Shown here one piece after another: positions 43,601 to 51,889 of a stretch of 64,000 nucleotides of DNA. The notes beneath the pieces were generated by a model that had not been told where the DNA came from, searched no databases, and saw only the letters and a list, made by a program, of their open reading frames with translations. The translations under genes and the position numbers were made by a program. Source of the stretch: Sporocytophaga sp. GTDB taxonomy: Bacteria; Bacteroidota; Bacteroidia; Cytophagales; Cytophagaceae. Position 1 is the first letter of the stretch, and every line of letters starts with the position of its first letter. The stretch is taken from positions 1-64,000 of the forward strand of contig NZ_JAGHZZ010000020.1 in NCBI RefSeq assembly GCF_017745095.1, read 5' to 3'.

Positions 43601-45193
43601 TTAATATATCACAGACATTTTCAAAACTTCTTCTCCACTATTGATATTGATAAGATAGTAGCCTGCAGGTACTCTATGGTCATTTACATAACCATCCCAT
43701 AGTTTTGGAAGAGTTAATTGGCAGATCGTATTGCCAAATTTATCAACAACTTTAGCATTCCCAGTTTGAGAAAAATAATAGTTGTCATCTACACCATCAC
43801 CGTTAGGAGTAATAACGAGCTGCTTACAATCCTCTCTGGGAATTTCAATGGTATTGGGAATTGTATAACTACAGCCGTTTGGTGCGGATATAGTAAGTTT
43901 ATATTCCAGATCTTCGAGCTTTGCGAATTGACCAGATGCTGAAGAATACTTAGTATGTGTCTGCAATCCTTCTATATCAAATTTGTAATTGATACCTGGC
44001 TGATTGATCAAACTAATATTCACTGATCCTTGCTTTACACAGGTGTTTCCCGTTATGTCATAGATTACTCCGCTTATATTGACACAGGGAAGAACATCAA
44101 CATTAAAAGCATCTGTTCTAAGTTTAAGATTTGGGAAAGAAGGATGAGTTACCTCGCAATAATAATTGCCCTTGTCAGAAGGTCTTGCTTTGTCTATACT
44201 AAAAATTCTGGATGTTTGCCCAGTTACATTATTATTAAAGATCCACTTTCTTGATACTCCTGAAGTGTTCGAATCTATTTTTGAATCTAACGAAAATTTT
44301 TCAAGCTCTACTATAGTCTGCATTGTACCGACATTGAAGACTTTCTGAGGAGATAATTCAAACAATGAAGGATAATTGAGAAAAGCTGTTAATGGCAGTA
44401 AGTCCTGAAAGTTCAGGTAGTTTTTAAACAATCTTACCTTAGTAAGCGATTGATATGAAGTTAATGAAGGTAGCTCTGAAATAAGGTTACTATCCAGATA
44501 GACAGTTTGGATACCTAATGGTAAAGTCGGGAACTCTTCAATAAAGTTAGAGCTTGCGTCAAGAACTTTTAGACTATCCATTCCGGATAGATCCGGTAAT
44601 TGTTTTATTTTATTTCTGAAGCACTCCAGTTTCCTTAATTTAGGAAGATTAGTTAGGTCAGGAAGAGCAGTAATTCCAACCAAAGAAATTCCTAAATATT
44701 CAAGCTTTGGTAAATTTAAAGCAGGAATATTATCAAACTTGTTAGTGTGAACCAATAACTGAATCAGATTTTTATTATTGGTAAGGTCAGGGAATTGGGT
44801 GACATCTAAACGATGAATGGAAAGATATTGGAGGTTAATGAATGGCGATAAATCCGGTATAGTAGTCAGTTTGGTTTCTCCAATATTCAATTTAGTCAGC
44901 CCTGTCATAGCAGCTATATCTGGCAGAGTTATGATAGGGTTCTTAGTGATATTAAGTTCTGTAAGACCTGTGAAATATTTTAACTCATCGATTGTAGCAA
45001 TACCGTAATTAGGGCATTCCAGTTTTTTAACTGCCGCAGCTTTTGTCAATATTAAATTCTGATTAGCGTCAAGAGCAGTGGGAATACTATCAGCTATACA
45101 CTTTCTGAAAGCATTGTCTGCAATTGGTGTCTGGGCCATTGCTGCAGATATAGTAAAGATATAGATTGCCGCTATGTATTTAATGAAACTCAT
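43601..45193 (-). CDS. Secreted leucine-rich-repeat protein with type-B T9SS domain
   Basis: A 530-residue exported protein. A signal peptide (ending SAAMAQ, residue 21) is followed by short leucine-rich repeats from about 60 to 260 (pattern LTKLNIGETKLTTIPDLSPF), an Ig-like domain (about 285-365, including GNYYCEV), a second beta domain (370-450), and a C-terminal gliding-motility/CHU_C type-B sorting domain that starts at QLVITPNGDGVDDNYYF and ends in WDGYVN...VPAGYYLININ. Type-B CTD cargos usually need a PorP/SprF partner, and such a gene lies divergently at 47092. Its start overlaps the stop of the anti-sigma gene in an ATGA arrangement, so translation is probably coupled. Confidence 0.85.
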   Translation of the reverse strand: MSFIKYIAAIYIFTISAAMAQTPIADNAFRKCIADSIPTALDANQNLILTKAAAVKKLECPNYGIATIDELKYFTGLTELNITKNPIITLPDIAAMTGLTKLNIGETKLTTIPDLSPFINLQYLSIHRLDVTQFPDLTNNKNLIQLLVHTNKFDNIPALNLPKLEYLGISLVGITALPDLTNLPKLRKLECFRNKIKQLPDLSGMDSLKVLDASSNFIEEFPTLPLGIQTVYLDSNLISELPSLTSYQSLTKVRLFKNYLNFQDLLPLTAFLNYPSLFELSPQKVFNVGTMQTIVELEKFSLDSKIDSNTSGVSRKWIFNNNVTGQTSRIFSIDKARPSDKGNYYCEVTHPSFPNLKLRTDAFNVDVLPCVNISGVIYDITGNTCVKQGSVNISLINQPGINYKFDIEGLQTHTKYSSASGQFAKLEDLEYKLTISAPNGCSYTIPNTIEIPREDCKQLVITPNGDGVDDNYYFSQTGNAKVVDKFGNTICQLTLPKLWDGYVNDHRVPAGYYLININSGEEVLKMSVIY

Positions 45194-46305
45194 TCTGTTA
45201 CTGTAATACTTCCCTTGATAACCTTCCCGTCTCTATTTTCAATGATATAAATAAAATATCCCGATTCAAGTTTTCCTGACTCTGAGTATCCTGACCAAGT
45301 ACATTGTTCCCCATTTGTCATCTGTTTTGAATATACCTGATTACCTGTTTTGTCAATGATAGTCAGCTTTGAAGCCTGTGTAGCGATTGGGCCAAGCCAT
45401 TCTTCGCCTCGGCCAGGATTAAAATCATAATCAAGTTTGCAAACTTTTCCTTTTAAAATTAGGGGATTAAATTGATGTTTACAACCGTTATAGTCAGTAA
45501 CGTCTACTCTGTATGTCCCTTGATTTAAATCCCTGAAAATATTTTCATCCTCTGATCCTGAGCCATTAAGAGTTGTTTTATAAGGGGATGTACCGCCTTT
45601 AAAACCTTTAATTTCAATAACTCCATTGTTGCTGCCGTTACAAGGCTCCTGAACGATTAGTTGAGCTGAAATAACAACCCCTTCGCATTTATTAGCAGGT
45701 AGCGTAGCAAGATCAATTTTAGGTTCTGTTATTGAATTGGTAGTGTTATCTGCTTTTAGAGGATTTTCCTTAGGCGTTAATGACTGACCATAATCAATAA
45801 CATGAGTGATTGCAGTTGTATCTTCCTTAATTGTAGTAGGTTGATTATCAGTTTTTTTATCTGATATTTTAATGACTTTTGGAAGTTGTTCTGAATTTGT
45901 ATGTTTTATTTCACTGACCGGTTGCTGTATATTTGGGGTCCTTTCAGTAGAGACCATATTATTACTAATACGTTCTGATTTTTCAATTTCCGACGTCGAA
46001 TTATTTCTTATTAGCAAATAAGAACCAGAACCAATCAATGCTAACAATATCAGGAAGGCCCAACCTTTATTGAAGGGGCCACTTTGGTCAGCCTTAGTTT
46101 GCTCTTCAGCCATTATCGATTTCAAACCTTTAAGCTTATTCTGAAGAATAAGATCCTTTGCAGTTTTGCATACTTCCATTTTATGCTGTAGAGCACTATC
46201 GGATATAAGTTGTTCCTCAAACAATATTCTTTCATTTTCAGGGAGTAATCCTGAAAGGTATAGCTCAATTACCTCATATATATATTCATCATTGCTGCTA
46301 TACAT
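45190..46305 (-). CDS. Putative anti-sigma factor fused to SprB-like repeat and type-B CTD-like domain
   Basis: A 371-residue single-pass membrane protein. The N-terminal 80 residues (YIYEVIELYLSGLLPENERI, FEEQLISDSALQHKM) look like a helical anti-sigma domain; a TM helix follows at about 84-101. Past a low-complexity Thr/Ser/Lys linker, residues about 208-285 form a SprB-type repeat (EPCNGSNNGVIEIKGFKGGT, YRVDVTDYNGCKH), and the last 80 residues (WLGPIATQASKLTIIDKTGN through ESGYFIYIIENRDG) match the core of the T9SS type-B CTD. The gene overlaps the ECF sigma gene by eight bases and the LRR gene by four. A membrane anchor plus a cargo-like periplasmic domain suggests sensing of secretion state; that role is inference. 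Confidence 0.78.
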   Translation of the reverse strand: MYSSNDEYIYEVIELYLSGLLPENERILFEEQLISDSALQHKMEVCKTAKDLILQNKLKGLKSIMAEEQTKADQSGPFNKGWAFLILLALIGSGSYLLIRNNSTSEIEKSERISNNMVSTERTPNIQQPVSEIKHTNSEQLPKVIKISDKKTDNQPTTIKEDTTAITHVIDYGQSLTPKENPLKADNTTNSITEPKIDLATLPANKCEGVVISAQLIVQEPCNGSNNGVIEIKGFKGGTSPYKTTLNGSGSEDENIFRDLNQGTYRVDVTDYNGCKHQFNPLILKGKVCKLDYDFNPGRGEEWLGPIATQASKLTIIDKTGNQVYSKQMTNGEQCTWSGYSESGKLESGYFIYIIENRDGKVIKGSITVTE

Positions 46306-46882
46306 GACCTTTTAATTTTTGAATTATTAGAGGGTTATTTTCAATTTCTTTATATAATTTTTCTCTACATCTTTTTAGAGCCATTTTAGCTGCCCCCTCA
46401 GATTCCAATCCCATCCTGATCTGTATATCTTCCATCATTAGATTCTGATAAATGGTGTAGTTTAAAATTTCAATGCACTTACTACCGATTTGGGAGAACA
46501 ATTGGGAAAGGAGATTCTCTTCCATTGCTGCAGGATATATCTCTTGAAAATCAGCTTCTATGTTGTAGATGTTTTCTTCTGATTGAAAATCTACACTAAT
46601 CGATTTGTTACTCTTTCTCAGGCTATTGATCCATCTGTTAATACAAAGTGTAAAGAGAAATCCGTAAACTGTATATTTATCATTGTATTTACCTTCCAGG
46701 ATGTGTTTATATAAGTACATGACAGCATCCTGAAATACATCCTCAACATCTTCCTTCTTACCTCCTCGGTTTAAGATTGTCTTTTTTACCCTGGGATACA
46801 CCAATTTATAAAATAAAGAGATCACCTCTTTATCCTTCCCTTGTTTAATTAAGTCAGGAATATCCTTTTCAACAATCGCCAT
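46298..46882 (-). CDS. ECF-type RNA polymerase sigma factor
   Basis: A 194-residue sigma factor from the ATG at 46882; a TTG at 46891 adds three residues. Region 2 has DVEDVFQDAVMYLYKHILEG and YTVYGFLFTLCINRWINSLR; region 4 (about 120-185) has CIEILNYTIYQNLMMEDIQI followed by a helix-turn-helix with GAAKMALKRCREKL. It is the first gene of a three-gene operon with a membrane anti-sigma-like protein and a secreted LRR protein, and is divergent from a PorP/SprF gene. It probably drives its own operon and perhaps the PorP gene. Region 4.2 is divergent from well-known ECF classes. Confidence 0.87.
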   Translation of the reverse strand: MAIVEKDIPDLIKQGKDKEVISLFYKLVYPRVKKTILNRGGKKEDVEDVFQDAVMYLYKHILEGKYNDKYTVYGFLFTLCINRWINSLRKSNKSISVDFQSEENIYNIEADFQEIYPAAMEENLLSQLFSQIGSKCIEILNYTIYQNLMMEDIQIRMGLESEGAAKMALKRCREKLYKEIENNPLIIQKLKGHV

Positions 46883-47091
46883 ATTTGTCAAAATCTAAAC
46901 TGAAGACACACCGGATTCTCAATAGTAATGGAATTTTCAAGAAATTTTTTTTAATTTTTTATTCTCTCCAAGATTAATCTTTACGTTTTTTTTACCGTTA
47001 AAGACTATTTCAAATTGTACTTTGGAATTATAAATTAGGATTGCAGGATAGGATTTTCTATTATATTTGTCTGAATTTCACTTTAGTCTCG

Positions 47092-47967
47092 TTGAGGAAA
47101 TTACTTTCATCTTTTCTTTTTATTTTTAGCATAACTATTGTCTGCTACTCCCAACAGACCCAGAACTTTTATTTACCTGATTATTACTCTTCAACTGCAC
47201 TAGATCATTTAGCACTTATTAATCCGGCCTGGAGCGCCGATGAAACAAAGGGGACATTAAATAGTTTGTATAAATCAAGATCAGGACTTTTTAATGAAGT
47301 AGCTACTATTACTGCATATGGAGATGTTCTGCTAAATCCGAAAGGTAATGTGGGACAGATTGCGAGAGTATTGTTTCAGAATGAAAAAGAAGGGCCATAT
47401 ATATCATCTCCCAAATTTTATGGAAACTATGCAGTTAAGATACCTCTCAGAGAAGACCTCTTTCTGTCTGCAGGACTTGCCTTTGGTGTAGCTTCAATCA
47501 GCTTTACAGCTCCTTCAGGAATGGGGAAGGGTAGTGCGCCCGACGCCAATGCGGGTTTAATTCTAAAATATAGGAAGACAGAAATCGGAGCAGCCTCTTA
47601 CCAGCTTTTGAACAACAGTATTACTGCAATTAATAGCCCTTTATTATTTAAACGATTTTATCAGTTTTATTTTCAATCGGAAAAGGATCTGAGTGAGTAT
47701 CTAACTTTAAGAGCTCATTTATTCTATAGGCCTCAGCCATACAGAGACTTAGGGAATGCGGCGTTATTACTTTGTTATAAAGAAACGATTGCTATTGGTG
47801 GAATGTACCAGTACCAGAGAGGTACCTCATTTTTAGCATCTCTTTATCTTAATCAATCCAATAATCCGATAATTTTAAATTTCTCTTTTAATAGTCTATT
47901 CTTGAGTAACCGCCTTCTTACTAATGGTTCTTATGAACTCGGCCTTCAATACAGGATAGCCAATTGA
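47092..47967 (+). CDS. PorP/SprF-family T9SS outer-membrane protein
   Basis: A 291-residue protein from a TTG at 47092, which gives a proper signal peptide (MRKLLSSFLFIFSITIVCYSQ); the frame itself is open from another TTG at 47041 and has no early ATG. The family signature is present: YYSSTALDHLALINPAWSAD early in the mature protein, then alternating beta strands (KFYGNYAVKIPLREDLFLSAGLAFG, GLILKYRKTEIGAASYQLL) and a C-terminal LGLQYRI. PorP/SprF proteins anchor or help to export type-B-CTD proteins such as SprB. Its divergent position next to a type-B cargo gene and an ECF sigma factor suggests a dedicated secretion and regulation unit. Confidence 0.83.
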   Translation: MRKLLSSFLFIFSITIVCYSQQTQNFYLPDYYSSTALDHLALINPAWSADETKGTLNSLYKSRSGLFNEVATITAYGDVLLNPKGNVGQIARVLFQNEKEGPYISSPKFYGNYAVKIPLREDLFLSAGLAFGVASISFTAPSGMGKGSAPDANAGLILKYRKTEIGAASYQLLNNSITAINSPLLFKRFYQFYFQSEKDLSEYLTLRAHLFYRPQPYRDLGNAALLLCYKETIAIGGMYQYQRGTSFLASLYLNQSNNPIILNFSFNSLFLSNRLLTNGSYELGLQYRIAN

Positions 47968-48002
47968 TATATCCTTTATGGGATATATCCAACATTTTTT
48001 TA
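47966..48002 (+). terminator. Intrinsic terminator of the PorP/SprF gene
   Basis: GATATATCC (47966-47974) and GGATATATC (47981-47989) form a perfect nine-base stem with a six-base loop, followed by CAACATTTTTTT. The stem overlaps the stop codon region. Confidence 0.75.
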
Positions 48003-48362
48003 GTAGGATCCAAATTCAATTTTTATGTATCAAAAGATACATATTAAGATATTTTAATTTTATTACTGAACGAAATTCTTCTGAAATAATAGTTCTTTAA
48101 AATTTCTTAATATTTGAATAAGAAATTAATCCCACTTTATAAGGCAATTAATTTTAAATGTGTTTATTATTGCATTATAAAAGTATAGCTTTTTCAGTAT
48201 GGGCTTCGGTATTGCCCGCTTAGAGGGTGTTTAAACAAGTGTTCATTATAACTGCAGGATCGTTTATAAAGTCTTGTAGCGTATTCGTAAATTCATACTT
48301 CTATTTCATTTGAAAAAGCTGTTTGGTGTTTTCTTTTAGCTATGTTGTAAGTTTAATTATTT
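48003..48362. other. Intergenic leader region of the TonB receptor gene
   Basis: About 360 bp with no supported gene. It must hold the promoter of the receptor at 48363, but I do not find a convincing TTG-N19-TAnnTTTG pair. Confidence 0.45.
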
Positions 48363-50735
48363 ATGGTAACAAGATTTATTTTTAGTGTAATAGTTTTGTT
48401 TTTTGCTTCTCTGAATTTAAGCTATGGACAAGAAACTTATACGCTTAGTGGCTCTGTCAAGGACTCTGCCAATGGTGAGGCAATGATTGGTGCTGTAGTT
48501 ACAGTCAAAGAAATCAATGCCGGTACTGCTACTGATATCAATGGAGATTTTTCAATGAAAGTCCCTCCGGGAAAATATACGGTGGAAATCAATTTTGTCG
48601 GATATGGTAGCATTTCACAATCAGTTGTTGTGAAAGGGAATACTAAAATGTCATTCAGCATGAAAGAACAGATGTTGAAAGAGGTTATTGTTACTGGGGA
48701 AAGACCGGATGCTCAAGTGAAGAACCTTGAGATGGGAACTCAGAAGCTGGACATGAAACAAATAAATGCTATCCCGCCTCTTCTTGGTGAGGTAGATGTG
48801 ATAAGAAGCATTCAGCTATTGCCTGGAGTCTCCACTGTAGGTGAAGGTGCATCCGGATTTAATGTGAGAGGAGGAGCAGTAGATCAAAATCTAATCTTGC
48901 TTGATGACGCTCCGATATACAATTCCTCACATATGTTTGGATTCTTCTCTGTTTTCAATCCTGACATGGTAAAAGATATAAAACTTTCAAAGGCTGCAAT
49001 ACCAGCACAATATGGTGGTCGTTTATCATCTGTTCTGGATGTGAAAATGAAAGAAGGGAATCCTGACAAAATAGGAGTTCAGGGAGGCATAAGCACCATC
49101 TTCAGCCGCCTCACAGTTGGAGGCCCTATTAAAAAAAATAAATTATCATTTATAGTAGCTGGCAGAAGATCCTATGCTGACGTACTTGCAAGACCATTCC
49201 TTGCCAAAGCATTTAAAGATGCCCAGCTTTATTTTTATGATTTGACTTTAAAGGCAAACTATAATATTAACCAAAGAAATCGACTTTATCTTTCCGGATA
49301 TTATGGAAGAGATGTGTTTGCATTTCCAGGTGCTTACTTTGGATGGGGAAATGCCACCACTACCTTGCGTTGGAACCACGTATTCAGTGACAAACTGTTA
49401 CTTAATATGATCGGAGATTATAGTAGTTATAGTTACCGTCTAGAGTTTGGTGAAGATATGACCGAAGATTCCTTCAAATGGACTGCTAAAATTATAAACT
49501 ATTGTGCAAAACCAGAATTTACATGGTATTTAAACAGCAATAATACTATCAGCTTCGGAGCTCAGGCAACATATTACAAATTCGTTCCAAGTACTGGAGT
49601 ATTTTATTCCGGAGGGGAGAGAAGAGACATAGGCCTTCCCGATAAATATGCGATGGAAAACGCTTTATACATTTCGAATGAACAGAAATTGACGGCCAGG
49701 CTTACACTTCAATATGGCTTGAGATACTCCTTCTTTAACTATCTCGGGTCAGGAACAGCTTATTATTATGATTCAACAGCAGGCAACTATGTTAGAAATC
49801 CGGTAGGTATTGAAGAATTTGGAAGAAGAAAAACAATTAAAGCTTATACTCGGCCTGAGCCAAGAATAGCAGCTAATTATTCACTAAGTGAAAATTCATC
49901 TCTTAAAGCCAGCTATAACAGAATGGTTCAGTATATCCACTTGATATCGAATACTACTGCATCTATTCCTCTGGACGTTTACCTGCCAAGCACCAATAAC
50001 ATAAAGCCTCAGTTGTGTGATCAATATTCACTGGGCTATTTCAGAAATATCGGCCCTAAACAAAATATAGAAACATCTGCAGAAGTCTTTTATAAGGACA
50101 TGTTAAATCAATTGGATTATATAGATGGAGCAAATCTGTTCTTTAATCCGAATCTTGAAGGAGAGGTTATTCCAGGAACTGCCAGAGCATATGGTCTGGA
50201 ATTATTTGTGAAGAAGAAAGAAGGAAGATTTAATGGATGGATTAGCTATACTCTTTCTAAGTCTGAAAGAAAGGTGCCTGGTATCAATCAGGGAGATTGG
50301 TATCCGAACAGATATGACAGAAGGCACAATCTAAGCGTTGTTGGGATATATGAACTTTCCAAACGTGTGAGTTTGAGCAGTACATTTGTTTATGCTTCTG
50401 GTACTCCATTTACTTTTGCTACGGATAAGTTTGAATTCCAGGGTATATTCGTACCATATAATCCGGGAGGACCAAGGAACAATTACAGATTGCCTGCTTA
50501 TCATCGTCTGGATGTAGCTGCAACTTTAAAAAGCAAAGAAAAAGTCCGCAAATCTAAAATATTCGGGAGATACAGCTGGGATCTGGTATTTACAGTTTAT
50601 AACCTGTATTCCCGCAGAAATGCCTTTGCAATAACGCCGAGACAAAATCCCGAAAATCAACAAATAAGTGAAGCGTTAAGATTCTCAATTTTCGGATCTT
50701 TTGTTCCTGCAATTACATATAACTTTAAATTTTAA
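48363..50735 (+). CDS. TonB-dependent outer-membrane receptor paired with DUF4249 lipoprotein
   Basis: A 790-residue receptor. It has a signal peptide to about residue 22 (LSYGQ), a carboxypeptidase-regulatory-like domain at about 25-105 (YTLSGSVKDSANGEAMIGAV, KYTVEINFVGYGSIS), a plug domain at about 130-230 (LPGVSTVGEGASGFNVRGGA, LDDAPIYNSSHMFGFFSVFN) and a barrel ending in VPAITYNFKF. Receptors of this subgroup are usually followed, as here, by a DUF4249 lipoprotein gene, which begins four bases after the stop. The substrate is unknown; the presence of only these two genes gives no metabolic clue. It lacks the N-terminal STN signalling domain, so it does not itself signal to an ECF sigma factor. 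Confidence 0.92.
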   Translation: MVTRFIFSVIVLFFASLNLSYGQETYTLSGSVKDSANGEAMIGAVVTVKEINAGTATDINGDFSMKVPPGKYTVEINFVGYGSISQSVVVKGNTKMSFSMKEQMLKEVIVTGERPDAQVKNLEMGTQKLDMKQINAIPPLLGEVDVIRSIQLLPGVSTVGEGASGFNVRGGAVDQNLILLDDAPIYNSSHMFGFFSVFNPDMVKDIKLSKAAIPAQYGGRLSSVLDVKMKEGNPDKIGVQGGISTIFSRLTVGGPIKKNKLSFIVAGRRSYADVLARPFLAKAFKDAQLYFYDLTLKANYNINQRNRLYLSGYYGRDVFAFPGAYFGWGNATTTLRWNHVFSDKLLLNMIGDYSSYSYRLEFGEDMTEDSFKWTAKIINYCAKPEFTWYLNSNNTISFGAQATYYKFVPSTGVFYSGGERRDIGLPDKYAMENALYISNEQKLTARLTLQYGLRYSFFNYLGSGTAYYYDSTAGNYVRNPVGIEEFGRRKTIKAYTRPEPRIAANYSLSENSSLKASYNRMVQYIHLISNTTASIPLDVYLPSTNNIKPQLCDQYSLGYFRNIGPKQNIETSAEVFYKDMLNQLDYIDGANLFFNPNLEGEVIPGTARAYGLELFVKKKEGRFNGWISYTLSKSERKVPGINQGDWYPNRYDRRHNLSVVGIYELSKRVSLSSTFVYASGTPFTFATDKFEFQGIFVPYNPGGPRNNYRLPAYHRLDVAATLKSKEKVRKSKIFGRYSWDLVFTVYNLYSRRNAFAITPRQNPENQQISEALRFSIFGSFVPAITYNFKF

Positions 50736-50739
50736 AAGA

Positions 50740-51666
50740 ATGAAAAATAAAGTTTTATTATTCATATTACTTATAGTGCTAGTAGCATGTGAGGATAAAG
50801 TAGATATCAGCAATACGCTTAAAGCTGGTAAACCTGCTTTAGTAGTGGATGCTTTTATTACTAACCTTCCCGAGAAGCAAACTGTATATCTTTCTAGCAC
50901 TCAATATTACTTTGATAACTCCGGTCCTATAAGAATAAGCGGTGCAGCAGTTAAGGTAGTGGACGAGACAACACAACAGGAATATGTTTTTGCAGAGTCT
51001 GCTCCCGGTCAATATGTTTCACCGGTAAAGGGAGATTCAATGCTGATTATAGGTCATCCTTACAGATTGTTTATAGATTATCAGGGGCAGGCTTATACAG
51101 CTTATTCATTAATGAAAAGAGTTCCTCCTATAGATTCTATTTTGTTTGAACCTCTTGAGGATCTTAATGAAGATATCATACCAGGTAAATACACTGCTGA
51201 ATTCCAGGCTACAGATCAGGTAGGGGTAGGGGACCAGGTATGGATCAGAAATTATAAGAATGGAGTGAGAATAACGGATCCGGAAAGGATTGGGATTTCC
51301 TATGACGGAAAGATTTTCGCAACTGCTGAAGCGGATGGATCAATGTTCATTTATCCATTAAGAGTGTTCCCTGTTAACGATAACGGAGGAGAGGAAGATG
51401 ATCAATGGCTGGACGGCCAGCAATTTGGTGTAGAATTGTTTTCTATAACAGAGGAGGCAGCAACATTTTTACAAGCTGTAGTAACTCAGTCAACTCAAGG
51501 AAACGGTGGGCCAATAGGAGCTTTATTTTCTCCACCGCCAGCCAATGTTCCAACCAATATCGTAAATACGACATCTAAAGATAAAGCGGCTGTAGGATTC
51601 TTTTGCACATCTGCTGTTTCAAGAGCCGAGACGATTGTACCTAATCCTTACGGTCGTAATCAATAA
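50740..51666 (+). CDS. DUF4249 lipoprotein, partner of the TonB receptor
   Basis: A 308-residue lipoprotein from the ATG at 50740 (MKNKVLLFILLIVLVAC, lipobox LVAC with Cys at 17); the longer frame from 50701 lies inside the receptor gene. The body is beta-rich and matches DUF4249: an early LVVDAFITNLPEKQTVYLSS, the Ig-like RISGAAVKVVDETTQQEYVF, YRLFIDYQGQAYTA, and a late GGPIGALFSPPPANVPTNI with a terminal GFFCTSAVS. Such proteins probably sit on the cell surface and deliver ligand to the receptor, by analogy with SusD, although the fold differs. It is in an operon with the receptor and is terminated by the hairpin at 51673. Confidence 0.88.
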   Translation: MKNKVLLFILLIVLVACEDKVDISNTLKAGKPALVVDAFITNLPEKQTVYLSSTQYYFDNSGPIRISGAAVKVVDETTQQEYVFAESAPGQYVSPVKGDSMLIIGHPYRLFIDYQGQAYTAYSLMKRVPPIDSILFEPLEDLNEDIIPGKYTAEFQATDQVGVGDQVWIRNYKNGVRITDPERIGISYDGKIFATAEADGSMFIYPLRVFPVNDNGGEEDDQWLDGQQFGVELFSITEEAATFLQAVVTQSTQGNGGPIGALFSPPPANVPTNIVNTTSKDKAAVGFFCTSAVSRAETIVPNPYGRNQ

Positions 51667-51672
51667 TATTTC

Positions 51673-51711
51673 AGCCATACTTTTGTCCGAAAAATGGACA
51701 AAAGTATGGCT
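51673..51711 (+). terminator. Strong hairpin terminator after the DUF4249 gene
   Basis: AGCCATACTTTTGTCC (51673-51688) and GGACAAAAGTATGGCT (51696-51711) are a perfect 16-bp inverted repeat with a seven-base loop, seven bases after the stop codon. No long T-run follows, but the position is right. Confidence 0.75.
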
Positions 51712-51889
51712 TATAAAAGAAACTATTTTTCCTATCTATTTTTAACTCTAAAATTTGCAAGAGAAAGTTATTTATCCAAGCCACCTTATGGAATAAGCTG
51801 ACGAACTCCCCATCAATTAAAGAACGTAAATCAGGTATCTAATGAAGTGATATTTAACTCGCTCTTTTTGTCATTCTTAATAGGATATT

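Noticed and set aside
48363-51666. SusCD-type glycan uptake pair
   Set aside because: The second gene is a DUF4249 lipoprotein, not SusD, and no glycosidase genes are nearby.
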